The notes: generated from the letters alone by a model not told the origin. A stretch of DNA of 64,000 nt from Actinophytocola glycyrrhizae (GCF_042653545.1 NZ_JBHSIS010000008.1:186001-250000); one strand, 5' to 3'. Counted from the stretch's first letter, positions 54,462 through 63,502 are shown. A program made the numbers and translations.

Positions 54462-55403
54462 TTACGCCGCCCCGGTCAACAGTGTCATCAAATGGTTCAG
54501 CGGCACCGACCCACTCGGTTCCTGACCAGAAATCGCGGTGACCAGTTCCACGACGCCGCCCTCGAAATCGAGGCAGGTGCGCAGGATGCTCATCACGTGC
54601 GCCCTCCGGTTGGGGAAGTACCGGATCGCGCCAGAGAACCGCAGTTGTTCCACCACCAACGACCGGGTGTGCTCGCCCTGCATGCAGGGAACCGCCTCGA
54701 TCGCGTCGAGGACCTGGAAGAACTCCGGTGTGGCGGGCCGCACCACCGGAGTGACGAGCACCGATCCGTTGCCGGCGGACGCGACCGCGGACCGTCGTTT
54801 CTCGACCTCGCGTGACTCCCGGGGCACGCGGCGCTCCCCGTCCGGCAGCCGGATCCAGCCGAACCCGTTGGTCTCCTTGACCTCCACGGCGACCTCCTCG
54901 TACTGGTCCGGCGCGTACTCCCGGTGGTGCCGGATGACCTCGTCGTAGAACCAGACCGAGGCCATGACGGCGAGGACACCGGTGGACTCGCGCAGCGCCT
55001 CCTTGAGCGCGGGCGACTCGAGCAACCGGAAGGCGTGGATGATCGCCGGTCCGGTCACACCGCGCCCGTCCCGGGTGATCTCCCCCGCGTGCAACACCAG
55101 CCGCATCTGGATCCGTTCCTCCGGCGGATGCGCCTCGTTGTGCGCCTGAAGTGCGGAGACCAGCGCCACGGGCAGTCTGTCGGCGAACGCGCCCTTCTTG
55201 ACGGTCGCCGGGGCGAGCGCGAGGATGCCGTCGCCCGCGCCCTCCTGGTAACAGTCCTCCCACGGAATTCCCGACCGCAGGAACGCCTGTTCAACCGAGG
55301 AGTACATCCCTTCACGCAACGCCACGTAGTTCGGGCGTGTGCGGGGCATGCCACCGAACCCGGCGATGTCGACCGCGCAGATCGTCGTGTGCTCGTCATC
55401 CAT
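54462..55403 (-). CDS. Class III nucleotidyl cyclase-like domain fused to EAD2 (putative effector)
   Basis: 313 residues from ATG 55403; GGGGGTGA lies nine bases upstream. Residues 5-190 look like a class III cyclase: Asp12 in ICAVDIAGFGG, Asp58 in CYQEGAGDGILALAP (two metal ligands), and LVLHAGEITRDGRGVTGPAIIHAFRLLESP, where the usual Asn of the transition-state site is Ile122 while Arg126 remains. Residues ~224-313 are an EAD2 module (FFQVLDAIEAVPCMQGEHTRSLVVEQL, then VMSILRTCLDFEGGVVELVTAI). The missing Asn suggests altered or lost cyclase chemistry. First gene of the operon. Confidence 0.78.
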   Translation of the reverse strand: MDDEHTTICAVDIAGFGGMPRTRPNYVALREGMYSSVEQAFLRSGIPWEDCYQEGAGDGILALAPATVKKGAFADRLPVALVSALQAHNEAHPPEERIQMRLVLHAGEITRDGRGVTGPAIIHAFRLLESPALKEALRESTGVLAVMASVWFYDEVIRHHREYAPDQYEEVAVEVKETNGFGWIRLPDGERRVPRESREVEKRRSAVASAGNGSVLVTPVVRPATPEFFQVLDAIEAVPCMQGEHTRSLVVEQLRFSGAIRYFPNRRAHVMSILRTCLDFEGGVVELVTAISGQEPSGSVPLNHLMTLLTGAA

Positions 55404-55552
55404 ACCGCTCACCCCCAACTCGCTTCCGTTCAGGATGCCTACGGCAATTGACGCGGGCAAGCCGCGAACCGGCCTTGCGGCGGCGGCTACGCGGATGTGT
55501 CCATGATTTGTCCGGTGCGGTCGCCGGAACGCCCGGTCGCCCGGAACGCCGG

Positions 55553-57388
55553 TCAGCGGACGCGGAACACCGGGCCCTTCGGTGTGAACGGGAGCCGCGC
55601 ACCGGCCGGGACCAGGAACGCGTGCTCGCGGCTGACCCGCACCACGTCGCACTCACCGTCGGTGATCACCAGGATCGGGCCGTCCGCCGGGAAGTCCCCC
55701 GCGTGCTCGATCAGCCGCACGCCCGGCTGCAGCACGGTACCGCCCCTGCCGCGGACCGTCACCCGGCCCGCGATGTCCGACGGCGCGAGGTAACCGGCGT
55801 CGTGGGCGACCGCGTCGCAGAACACGACGCGCGCGGCAGGCACGTCCCGGGCGGTCGCGTACGACGCGATCGCGCCGAGCGCCTTGCCGAGCAGTTCGGT
55901 GCCCATCGACCCGGACGTGTCCAGCACGACCCCGAACGTGTGCTGTCGCGTCAGCTCGTCCGGGCGCGCCTTGCCCGGCCGGGGGACGTCGGGGGTCGCG
56001 GCCTGGCGACGGGAGGGCCGCGCGTAGGTGCGCCTGGGCTCCTGCGCCGGGACGTGCTCGTCGAACCAGCGCGCGAGCCGCGCGTCCCACGGCAGCGGCG
56101 GGTGCTCCAGCGCCCGGATCTCCTCCTCCAGCCCGCCGGGCACCAGACCCCGGCCGCTGGTGCGGTGGTACTCGAGACCCTGCGTCAGCGCGCGGCGGTA
56201 GAAGTCGTCCAGGTCGACCTGTTTCGTGCGGTCCCACGGCATCGGCCTGCCCACCGCGCGCCGGGAGCCGCGGCGCGCGACCGCCTCCGGCTCGGACAGC
56301 CAGTCACCGAGCACGTCACCCGACGGGGTGCCCAGCGTGCGCAGCTTGCGGGCCCGGCGCAGGTCGGTGACGAGCGTGTCGTACACGGACTCGGCGGACA
56401 GGCCGGTCAGCCGCGGGTCGTGCAGGACGCCCTCCGGGATGTGCCCGACGGCCATCGCGACCAGCCAGCCGTTGATCACGAAGTCGCAGGCCACGTTCCA
56501 CAGGTGCGGTTCGCGGCCCTGCGCGCGGCGGTCGTGGCCGAGCGCGGCGTGCAGCATCTCGTGTGCCAGCACGAACCGCCACTCCTCCGCGGTGAGCGCG
56601 GCGTGCGGGTTGACGTAGACCTCGCCGTGCTCGGCAGACACCGCGGCGAGGCTGATGTCCCACGCCCGCGCGACCTCGACGTCCGCCACGATCGTGAACC
56701 CGGCCGCGACCGCACCGAGCAGCGGGAAGGACGAGGTGAACCACGACAGCGCGCGGTCCCACTCGCGGCGCGGGCGCTGGTGCGCGGTCTGCCCACGGGA
56801 CTCGGCGGCCCGCGTGATCGCCGCGGTCGCGGCGTCGGTCAGCCCGAGCGCGAACAACTGGTCCCAGTCGGGTCTGCGCACCGGGTGGCAGTCGCCGGCC
56901 CGAGACGGCGCCAGGCAGGGGCGGCTGCCGTTCGTGCCGAGCGTCGCGTACTCCGGTGGCACACCGGTCTCCCGCCAGCGCCTGGCCAGCGCGTCCTCGT
57001 TGTCGCCGGGCAGCTCGGGCACCAGCACCAGTGCCCGGCCGACGCGCAGGGTCTGCGCGAACCGGTTGACCGCGACACAGCAGGCGGCCACACGGACGCG
57101 GTCGAGCCGGTCGTCCTCGTCGGTGTGGCCGAGTCCCAGGTGCAGCAGGAGGTGCGCGAACACCCACGCCCACTCGGCCGGTTCGCCGTCGCGTTCGGCG
57201 TTGACCGTGAGCATGCCGTGCCCGTCGACGACGGCCCACGCGTCGGTGCCGGTGAGGCTTTCGCCGGCCCGGCCCCGAACCGCTTCGCGGAGCCGGCCAA
57301 GGACCGGGTTGGCACCGACGATCGCCCAGCCCGCGACCCGCGCCTTCTCCCTGCGCGCACGACGCTCGGCGTCGGCGGTCCTGCTCAT
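55553..57388 (-). CDS. DUF2201 putative metallopeptidase with vWA domain
   Basis: 611 residues from ATG 57388, overlapping the MoxR stop (ATGA). The N-terminal half is a metallopeptidase-like DUF2201 domain with HEMLH (276-280) and GHD (284-286), in EEWRFVLAHEMLHAALGHD. The C-terminal half is a vWA-like domain with MIDAS motif DTSGSM (490-495) in FGVVLDTSGSMGTELLG, later LVITDGECD. In this pair MoxR probably activates the vWA partner. Distinct from the upstream conflict operon but the same strand, 150 bases away. Confidence 0.85.
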   Translation of the reverse strand: MSRTADAERRARREKARVAGWAIVGANPVLGRLREAVRGRAGESLTGTDAWAVVDGHGMLTVNAERDGEPAEWAWVFAHLLLHLGLGHTDEDDRLDRVRVAACCVAVNRFAQTLRVGRALVLVPELPGDNEDALARRWRETGVPPEYATLGTNGSRPCLAPSRAGDCHPVRRPDWDQLFALGLTDAATAAITRAAESRGQTAHQRPRREWDRALSWFTSSFPLLGAVAAGFTIVADVEVARAWDISLAAVSAEHGEVYVNPHAALTAEEWRFVLAHEMLHAALGHDRRAQGREPHLWNVACDFVINGWLVAMAVGHIPEGVLHDPRLTGLSAESVYDTLVTDLRRARKLRTLGTPSGDVLGDWLSEPEAVARRGSRRAVGRPMPWDRTKQVDLDDFYRRALTQGLEYHRTSGRGLVPGGLEEEIRALEHPPLPWDARLARWFDEHVPAQEPRRTYARPSRRQAATPDVPRPGKARPDELTRQHTFGVVLDTSGSMGTELLGKALGAIASYATARDVPAARVVFCDAVAHDAGYLAPSDIAGRVTVRGRGGTVLQPGVRLIEHAGDFPADGPILVITDGECDVVRVSREHAFLVPAGARLPFTPKGPVFRVR

Positions 57389-58446
57389 GACCGTGCGTCG
57401 ACGAGCCGGGGCATGTCCCTGGCGGCCTCGACGAGGAACCACGCGGGCAGCGGCGTGCCCTGTTCGTCCTCCGCGATGACGAGCTGCGCCATCTCCAGTG
57501 CGATCTCGGCCAGCTCCACCAGCAGCGTCTTGGCGCGGAAGGCGAACTGCCGGACGCCGCCGGACGCGTGCCGCCGGTCGGCTGGCAGCTCCTTGCCGAG
57601 CCGCGCACGGAAGGTCTCGGCGAGGAAGTAGAGCAGGTCGCGGTCCTCCGGCGCGTCCGGCCACCGCCGGTCACCCTTGATGATCGCGTCCAGGTCGTAG
57701 GCGTGGCGGGCGACCTTGAGGTAGGAGCGGAACGCACCCGCGTGCCGCGGGCTGAGCGTGCCGTGCGCGAGCAGTGCGACGGTGTCGTCGTCGAGTGCGT
57801 CGTCGCCGTAGGAGTGCAGCACGTCGGACAGCATGTGCCAGGCCCTCGGCGTGGAGAACGGCTCCTCGGTCTTGGGCGGCGCGCTCCACAGGTGGTCCGG
57901 GCGCTGGGTGAGGTACTCGACGATCCACGGGTGGATGCCGTTGTCGACCGCCCACGTGAGCCAGTCCGCGGCCGAGGCGCGCAGGTGGACGTGGACGAGC
58001 CGGTTGACGAGTGCCGACGCCATCGGCCGGGCGAGTGCCTGGTCGGTGGCGCGGTTGCCGGCCCCGAGCACGACCGACCCGGCGGGCAGCTCGTAGGACC
58101 CGATGCGGCGGTCGAGGATCAGCGAGTAGAACGCCTTCTGAACGTCGGGCGCTGCCGCGTTCAGCTCGTCGAGGAACAGCACGTACGGGGTGTCCCGCGC
58201 GATCTGCTCGGGCGGGCAGAACTGGCTGCGCCCGTCGACGATCCTCGGCACGCCCATCAGGTCCTCCGGCGCGAGCTGCGTGCCAAGCAGGGACACGCAG
58301 TCCAGCCCGAGTGCCGCGGCGAACTGCCGCACCAGCGACGACTTGCCGATGCCGGGCGCACCCCACAGGAACACCGGACGCACGACGGCGACGTTCAGCA
58401 GCACCTCGGGCAACTGCGCTGGCGTGACCGTCCGGCCGGCGTGCAC
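57385..58446 (-). CDS. MoxR-type AAA+ ATPase paired with the DUF2201/vWA gene
   Basis: 353 residues from GTG 58446 with a perfect AGGAGG nine bases upstream. Walker A GAPGIGKS (29-36), Walker B VLFLDELNAAAPDVQKAFYSLILDRRIG, sensor-1 VVLGAGNRATD, then ALVNRLVHVHL. Helical C-terminal lid. It forms a two-gene unit with the overlapping vWA gene, the common MoxR-vWA arrangement for maturation or stress-related chaperoning. A different subfamily from the MoxR at 51903-52946. Confidence 0.9.
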   Translation of the reverse strand: MHAGRTVTPAQLPEVLLNVAVVRPVFLWGAPGIGKSSLVRQFAAALGLDCVSLLGTQLAPEDLMGVPRIVDGRSQFCPPEQIARDTPYVLFLDELNAAAPDVQKAFYSLILDRRIGSYELPAGSVVLGAGNRATDQALARPMASALVNRLVHVHLRASAADWLTWAVDNGIHPWIVEYLTQRPDHLWSAPPKTEEPFSTPRAWHMLSDVLHSYGDDALDDDTVALLAHGTLSPRHAGAFRSYLKVARHAYDLDAIIKGDRRWPDAPEDRDLLYFLAETFRARLGKELPADRRHASGGVRQFAFRAKTLLVELAEIALEMAQLVIAEDEQGTPLPAWFLVEAARDMPRLVDARS

Positions 58447-58576
58447 GTGGAACCTCCTGTGGCGTCAGGACATCCCGTGTGCGACGCCCCCTTTCCGTGG
58501 GAGATGATCGCGCGTTCCCCGTTCCCGCGCACCGGGTTTTCGCGGACACGGCGGCGGCACGGGCCACCGGCAAAGG

Positions 58577-58611
58577 GGTGTGCCGGGGCACCCCCAGGGC
58601 CCCGGCACACC
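58577..58611. terminator. 13-bp stem terminator
   Basis: GGTGTGCCGGGGC (58577-58589) pairs with GCCCCGGCACACC (58599-58611) across nine bases; it lies downstream of the minus-strand EamA gene and upstream of the MoxR gene. Confidence 0.7.
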
Positions 58612-58680
58612 GGGGCTGATGATCGGGCACGCGGCTAAGTCCTGACTACATTCCGGACCTTCCGCAGGTCAGCGCCCTGG

Positions 58681-59478
58681 TCAACCGACGACGAGCAGCC
58701 CGGTCGCCGCCGCGCCCGCCACGAGACCGGCGATCTGGGCGCGTGCCAGCCGCTCGCGGAGCAGGGTGATTCCCAGCAGCACGGGGATGACCGGGTACAG
58801 CGACGACAGCACGACGGCGACGGTCACCAGCTGCTGCCAGGTGGCCAGCAGGTAGCAGGTCAGCGCGACCGCGGCGGTGGCCCCGCAGGCGGCGGCCGGG
58901 ACCACGGCGGTCACGGGTCCGCGCACGGCGGGCAGCACCACGAGCGCGGCCGCCACCCGCCCCGCGACGACCGCCCACAGCCCGGCGTCGGACTGCGCGA
59001 GCGCGAGGTACTGCACGGCGATGCCGACGCTGGCGAGCAGCGCGTCGGTGACCCCGTCCGGTTTCGCTGGGCCGCTGGTGTGCGCGACCAGCCACAGCGC
59101 GGGCACCGCCACCGCGATCCCCGCCCACGCGAGCGCAGAGGGCCGGTCGCCCAGCAGGGCAACGCCGACGACGACCGGGATCGCGACCCCGCCAACCGCG
59201 CTGACCGGCACCACGACGCTCATCGCGCCGCGGCTGATGCCCCGGTACAGGAACAACATGCCGAAGCCGGTGCCGACACCGGAGAGCGCGCCCCAGGCCA
59301 GCCCCTGCGGGCTCACATGGGCGGGCACGAACGGCGCCACCGCCAGCGCGAGCACCAGCCCGCCGACCTGGCCGACGAACGCGACGTTGCCGAAGTGCGC
59401 GCGGCGGGACAGCACCCCGCCGACGTAGTCCGCCACCCCGTACGCGACCGCGGAGGCCAGGGCGAGCAACGCACCCAC
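58681..59478 (-). CDS. EamA/DMT-family transporter
   Basis: 265 residues from GTG 59478, one base after the MarR stop. Ten hydrophobic helices in two EamA repeats of five: LLALASAVAYGVADYVGGVLSRR at the start, LGDRPSALAWAGIAVAVPALWLVAHTSG at the middle, and VLLGITLLRERLARAQIAGLVAGAAATGLLVVG at the end, the canonical motif positions. Drug/metabolite exporter, substrate unknown. Co-transcribed with the MarR gene, which probably represses it. Confidence 0.88.
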   Translation of the reverse strand: MGALLALASAVAYGVADYVGGVLSRRAHFGNVAFVGQVGGLVLALAVAPFVPAHVSPQGLAWGALSGVGTGFGMLFLYRGISRGAMSVVVPVSAVGGVAIPVVVGVALLGDRPSALAWAGIAVAVPALWLVAHTSGPAKPDGVTDALLASVGIAVQYLALAQSDAGLWAVVAGRVAAALVVLPAVRGPVTAVVPAAACGATAAVALTCYLLATWQQLVTVAVVLSSLYPVIPVLLGITLLRERLARAQIAGLVAGAAATGLLVVG

Positions 59479-59479
59479 G

Positions 59480-59989
59480 TCAGCCTCGCCCGCGGTCCCG
59501 TTCCGCCTGGCCCACCGGGCACACCGCGCCCGACGTGCAGGCGGACCGGTCGCACAGGCGGCACATCAGCTCCGCGCTGCCGATGTCGTCGTACAGCCGG
59601 GCGAGGAGCTTCTCCAGCAGCCCGCCCAGCCGCGCCCGTTCGTCGTCGGGCAGGACCGACAGCACGCCCGCCAGCGCCTCCGCCCGCGCCGCGAGCAGCT
59701 CGTCGGCCACCCAGCGGCCGGACTCGGTGAGGCTCACCAGCACCGACCGGCCCGCCCGCGAGGAACGCGCCGCCAGCCCGGCGGCCACCAGCGAGTCCAC
59801 CAGCCTGGTCGCCGCGGACTGCGTCAGCCCGACCCGCCTGCCCAGCTCGGTGCCGCCGACCGGGCCGGCGGCCAGCACCACGACCGCGGCGGCACTGCTC
59901 GGGTTCAGCCCCGCCGTGACGTCGCGCACGCGGTCGGCGACAGCCAGACCGCACGCACCGAGCAGGTTCGCCAGCCGTAATTCATGCAT
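59480..59989 (-). CDS. MarR-family regulator with Cys-rich C-terminus
   Basis: 169 residues from ATG 59989. Winged helix: LNPSSAAAVVVLAAGPVGGTELGRRVGLTQSAATRLVDSLVAAGLAAR, then wing RSVLVSLTESG. The C-terminus MCRLCDRSACTSGAVCPVGQAER has four cysteines (CxxC..C..C) suited to a metal or redox site. Its start codon lies in a perfect ATGCATG-CCT-CATGCAT dyad, a likely autoregulatory operator. Coupled to the transporter downstream. Confidence 0.88.
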   Translation of the reverse strand: MHELRLANLLGACGLAVADRVRDVTAGLNPSSAAAVVVLAAGPVGGTELGRRVGLTQSAATRLVDSLVAAGLAARSSRAGRSVLVSLTESGRWVADELLAARAEALAGVLSVLPDDERARLGGLLEKLLARLYDDIGSAELMCRLCDRSACTSGAVCPVGQAERDRGRG

Positions 59990-60000
59990 GCCTCATGCAT
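59984..60000. promoter_or_regulatory. Probable MarR operator overlapping start and upstream stop
   Basis: ATGCATG-CCT-CATGCAT, 7-bp perfect arms. It covers the MarR start codon (59987-59989) and the CHAD gene stop (59993-59995), so binding would block MarR translation/transcription start and could slow read-through from upstream. Confidence 0.55.
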
Positions 60001-61471
60001 TCCACGGGCGCGCCTCCGTCAAACGCCGCCAGTACGCCGGGTACACCTCCTCGACCCGCGCGCACCGGGCCCGCTCCCGCTCCAGCAGCAGCCCGTAGGT
60101 GAAGCCGTTCTCCCCCGCCATGTGGGCCTGCATGCCCAGGTCACGCAGGACCGGCTGGGCGACCGTCCCGTCCTGGTGCTCGCCGAGCACCTTCGTGAGG
60201 TCCTTCGCCCGCTTCCGCGCCTCCTTGGCCGCCCTGCCGAGCGCGGGTTCGGCGGCCTCGAGTGCGTACCGGTACCGCTTCGCCGCCTTCCGCGCCCGGT
60301 GCGGCGTGTCGTCCGACAGTCGGCGCTTCGTCTTCCGGTAGGCCCGCCGCAGGTGCTTCGGCAGCTCCTTCGCCGCCCGCTTGGCCGCACGCGGTCCCAG
60401 GTCGGGCTCGGCGAGCAACCCGGCCAGGTCGTCGAGCATCCCGCGATACCGCTGGTCGGCCAGCGTGTCCGTCACGACCTCCCGGGCTGCGGCGGCCGCG
60501 GGCGAGAAGTGCCTGGTCAGCCGCCCGGACACCGGTCCGACGACCAGTTCCGACGGCAGCGCGGCCACCGCGGCGCGCAGGTGCTCCTCCAGCACCTCCA
60601 GGTCCCGCGCGTCCGCCAGCCGCCGCCCGAGCCACCGCAGGTCGGTGCTCATCCGTTCGGTCCCCGGCAGGAGCCGCCGGTACACCCGCAGCACGGCCCG
60701 CAGCCGCCGCGCCGCCACCCGCATCTGGTGCACCGCGTCCGGCGCGTCCCTGCGCACCAGCAGGTCCTGCGCGACGAGCTCGGCGAACTGCGCGCCGACG
60801 TACGCGAGCACCGCGTCACCCGCGGTGCCGTCGGCGGCCGGCACCGCCACGGCGGGCGGCGGCACCACCCGCGCCACCTTGGAGCTGTGCGCGGCCCGCC
60901 GGATGCCCGCCTTGCGCAGCACCTTCTCCGCGCCCGCCAGGACCCCGGCCGCGCCGGGACCGGCCACCTCGACCTCCAGCTCCCGCCATTCCTCCACGTT
61001 GGACGAGCCGTCGAGCCTGGTCGCGCTCACCCGGTCGTCGGTCACCTCGGCGACCGGCCCCCCGTCGTCCCCGGCCAGCTCCCACACCCGACGGGACGTC
61101 TTGAGCTGGGCGATCGGGCGGAGCACCGCGCCGCGGGTCATCGCGAGCGTCAGGCCGACCAGCTCCTCCGGCGGCGCGTTCGTGGCGCCGGAGGGGTCGT
61201 CGTCGAGCGGCAGCCGCAGCTCGGTGCGCGAGTCCTCGCCCGCTGGCACCTTGAGGTGCCAGCCGGCGTCCTCGCCGCCCGTTCGCCTGCGCAGCGTCGC
61301 GCCGTACCGGGCGAGCCGCTGGTCGGCGGTGTCGAAGTAGACGGCCGAGAGGTGTTCCGACCGTGGCCCGTGCACGTCCGCGACGCCCGGGATGTCCGAC
61401 CACTTCGGCAGCTTGGTGTCCGCCGCGGCCTCGTACTTGCGTTCGGTCTCGGCATGGGAGGTGACAGCCAT
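59993..61471 (-). CDS. CYTH-CHAD domain protein (polyphosphate-related)
   Basis: 492 residues from ATG 61471. CYTH domain (~1-205): ETERKYEAAA (ExExK motif), YFDTADQRLARYGATLRRRTGGEDAGWHLKVPAG, and DRVSATRLD. The CHAD domain (~220-485) is helical and Arg/His-rich: DAVHQMRVAARRLRAVLRVYRRLL, WLGRRLADARDLEVLEEHL, KLPKHLRRAYRKTKRRL-type segments and HRARKAAKRYRYALEAAEP. CYTH binds triphosphates; CHAD binds polyphosphate. Such fusions may hydrolyse or store polyphosphate. Upstream ribosome site is weak (GGAGG one base from ATG). Confidence 0.9.
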   Translation of the reverse strand: MAVTSHAETERKYEAAADTKLPKWSDIPGVADVHGPRSEHLSAVYFDTADQRLARYGATLRRRTGGEDAGWHLKVPAGEDSRTELRLPLDDDPSGATNAPPEELVGLTLAMTRGAVLRPIAQLKTSRRVWELAGDDGGPVAEVTDDRVSATRLDGSSNVEEWRELEVEVAGPGAAGVLAGAEKVLRKAGIRRAAHSSKVARVVPPPAVAVPAADGTAGDAVLAYVGAQFAELVAQDLLVRRDAPDAVHQMRVAARRLRAVLRVYRRLLPGTERMSTDLRWLGRRLADARDLEVLEEHLRAAVAALPSELVVGPVSGRLTRHFSPAAAAAREVVTDTLADQRYRGMLDDLAGLLAEPDLGPRAAKRAAKELPKHLRRAYRKTKRRLSDDTPHRARKAAKRYRYALEAAEPALGRAAKEARKRAKDLTKVLGEHQDGTVAQPVLRDLGMQAHMAGENGFTYGLLLERERARCARVEEVYPAYWRRLTEARPWNA

Positions 61472-61489
61472 GCCTCCATGATTACCCAA

Positions 61490-63502
61490 TCAGGACACGA
61501 ACACCCGCTCCCACGTACGCAGGTACACCTCGGCGCCGCGGCTCATGTCCCCGACGACCTCCTGCCCGTCCGGCCCGGCGACGATGCGCAGGTCCTCCAG
61601 CCAGTCCGGCAGCAGACCGTAGTGGGCGAGCCCGTCGGTGTTCACGTCGAACACCCGCTCCCCGGTCCGCTGACGATCCACAGTGGACCCGCCGTCGAAC
61701 GTCGGGAACGGGTACCGGACGGTCGACCCGGCCCTCGGCGGTGGCTGGTGACCGAACCCGCCGGTGTCGAAGCCCGCGCCGAAACCGAAGTCGGCGCCCG
61801 GTCCGGCAGCGGCCTTCATCGAACGCCACTCGCCGAGGAACTGCTCGGTGCCGTGGCCGTAGGGGACCGCCATGCCGCCCAGCGCGTAGATCCTCGGGTA
61901 GAAGGTCGGATCGACCCACGAGTGGCTGGACACGACCCCCGGGTAGTTCCGCGCCTCCAGCAGGTCCAGTGCCTGGCCGGTCGCCTTCACGCTCATGTGG
62001 TCGATGTCGATGAGCATCCCGCGGTCCATCATGCCCCGCATGGCGTACGCGCCGAGGTCGGTGAGCCCGTTCACGTTGCAGTGCGGCGCGCTCGGGTACA
62101 CGGGGAGCGTCACGCCCGGCGGCAGCAGTGCCCCCAACGGGCCGGAGAGCAGGTCGGCTTGGAACTGGATCGTGTTGTCGTGCGCGGCGGTCGCGCACTT
62201 CTCGACCTGCCAGAACCGGCCGGTCGAGGCGAAGTTCGCGGCGTTGATGATCGTGCCCGCGACACCTTCGTCGAACCGCACGCCGCACAACGCGTTGTCG
62301 AACTTGTGGCACACGAACATCCGCCGCACACCGAGGTCGTACAGCTCGTCGAGCCCGGCGTCGATGTCGGCGCGGTCGCACAGCGGGGTCCCGTTGCGGA
62401 TCCCGCACCCGAACGGCTGCGACACCTCGACGCCGAGCACCACCGCGAGCTTGCCCTGTTCGATCACCGCCCGCGCCTGCGCCGGGTCACGCACGATCCG
62501 GAACCAGCCCCGGCCCGGCCCGCCGTGCTGGTCGTCGATGAAGTCCTCCAGCTCGTGGATCCGCTGTGCCTGCAGGCGGATCGACGCCATGTCGTCGCAC
62601 GGGTTGGACTTGACCGGGTAGATCTCGCACAGGGCCTCGTTGTTCACGAACAGGTTCGTGTACACGCGCAGCCCGCCGCGCCACGCCCGTTCCAGCCAGC
62701 GGTAGTACATGGCCTCGTGCGTCCACGAGTTGTGCTTGGGCCAGTCGGCGAACGTGGGCCAGCCCTTGGTGTCGTGGGTGAAGGTCGGGTAGCCGCCACC
62801 CGCGAGGTTCTCCCACCAGGCGCCGAGGCCGTGCGGTTCGTGGTCGGGGCAGTCGACGAGCGCCGCGGTGATGCCGTACTGGCTGAACGGCGCGCCGCAG
62901 TGGATGTCGCCGCCGATGAACTCGTACGCGGTCAGGTGGCTGTGCAGGTCGGCGAGCCCGCGGACCTCGCCGTCGACGGTGCCGGTGAACGGCTCGCCGG
63001 CGACGTTCAGCTCGGCCTCCGGCGCGGTCGCGCAGCCCGATGACGGCACGAGCGTGAACGGAGTCGCGGTGGCCCGCAGCGCGAGCGTCCTCAGCAGCGG
63101 GTCGACGGCGAGCTGCCGGTTCGCGGCGACGGCCGTGACCGTGACCGCGTCACCGGCGGCGGTCAGCCGCCAGTTCGTGTCGGCGCTCGCGGCCCGGGCG
63201 GCCAGCACACCGAGCGTGCCGAGACCCTGCCCGAGGAAGTCGTCGCCGGTGCCGTACATCAGGTAGGTCGCGGCGCCGGTCTCCTGCAGGCGGAACGGCT
63301 GCGTCGCGGCGCCGCCGGTGGCCTGGTAGCCGCCGAGCGCGTTGCGTACCACGAACTTCCCGCTCGGCGCCCTGAGCGCGACGCACGCGCCGTCGAGCGC
63401 GGCGACGTCCGGTGGCGCGGCCTGCGCGGCGGGCACCGGCATGCCGAGCGCGGCGACGGTGAGCACCGCGGCGAGTGATCCGAGCAGGCGACGACGGCGC
63501 AT
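61490..63502 (-). CDS. Secreted amidohydrolase/renal dipeptidase-like protein with N-terminal beta-trefoil
   Basis: 670 residues from ATG 63502 with GGAGG upstream; a much longer frame upstream is non-coding. The signal peptide MRRRRLLGSLAAVLTVAALG, then MPVPAAQA is followed by cleavage near 28. Residues ~30-160 look like a fascin/beta-trefoil domain (VALRAPSGKFVVRNALGGYQ). The catalytic part has LADLHSHLTAYEFIGGDIHCG (His-x-His metal motif), later VVLGVEVSQPFGCG, IDIDHMSVKA and VVSSHSWVD, as in metal-dependent dipeptidases (M19-like TIM barrel). Substrate unknown; secreted. Confidence 0.8.
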   Translation of the reverse strand: MRRRRLLGSLAAVLTVAALGMPVPAAQAAPPDVAALDGACVALRAPSGKFVVRNALGGYQATGGAATQPFRLQETGAATYLMYGTGDDFLGQGLGTLGVLAARAASADTNWRLTAAGDAVTVTAVAANRQLAVDPLLRTLALRATATPFTLVPSSGCATAPEAELNVAGEPFTGTVDGEVRGLADLHSHLTAYEFIGGDIHCGAPFSQYGITAALVDCPDHEPHGLGAWWENLAGGGYPTFTHDTKGWPTFADWPKHNSWTHEAMYYRWLERAWRGGLRVYTNLFVNNEALCEIYPVKSNPCDDMASIRLQAQRIHELEDFIDDQHGGPGRGWFRIVRDPAQARAVIEQGKLAVVLGVEVSQPFGCGIRNGTPLCDRADIDAGLDELYDLGVRRMFVCHKFDNALCGVRFDEGVAGTIINAANFASTGRFWQVEKCATAAHDNTIQFQADLLSGPLGALLPPGVTLPVYPSAPHCNVNGLTDLGAYAMRGMMDRGMLIDIDHMSVKATGQALDLLEARNYPGVVSSHSWVDPTFYPRIYALGGMAVPYGHGTEQFLGEWRSMKAAAGPGADFGFGAGFDTGGFGHQPPPRAGSTVRYPFPTFDGGSTVDRQRTGERVFDVNTDGLAHYGLLPDWLEDLRIVAGPDGQEVVGDMSRGAEVYLRTWERVFVS

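Noticed and set aside
59984..63043. A 1019-codon open frame on the plus strand
   Set aside because: Antisense to the well-supported CYTH-CHAD and dipeptidase-like genes; no ribosome site or recognisable motif.
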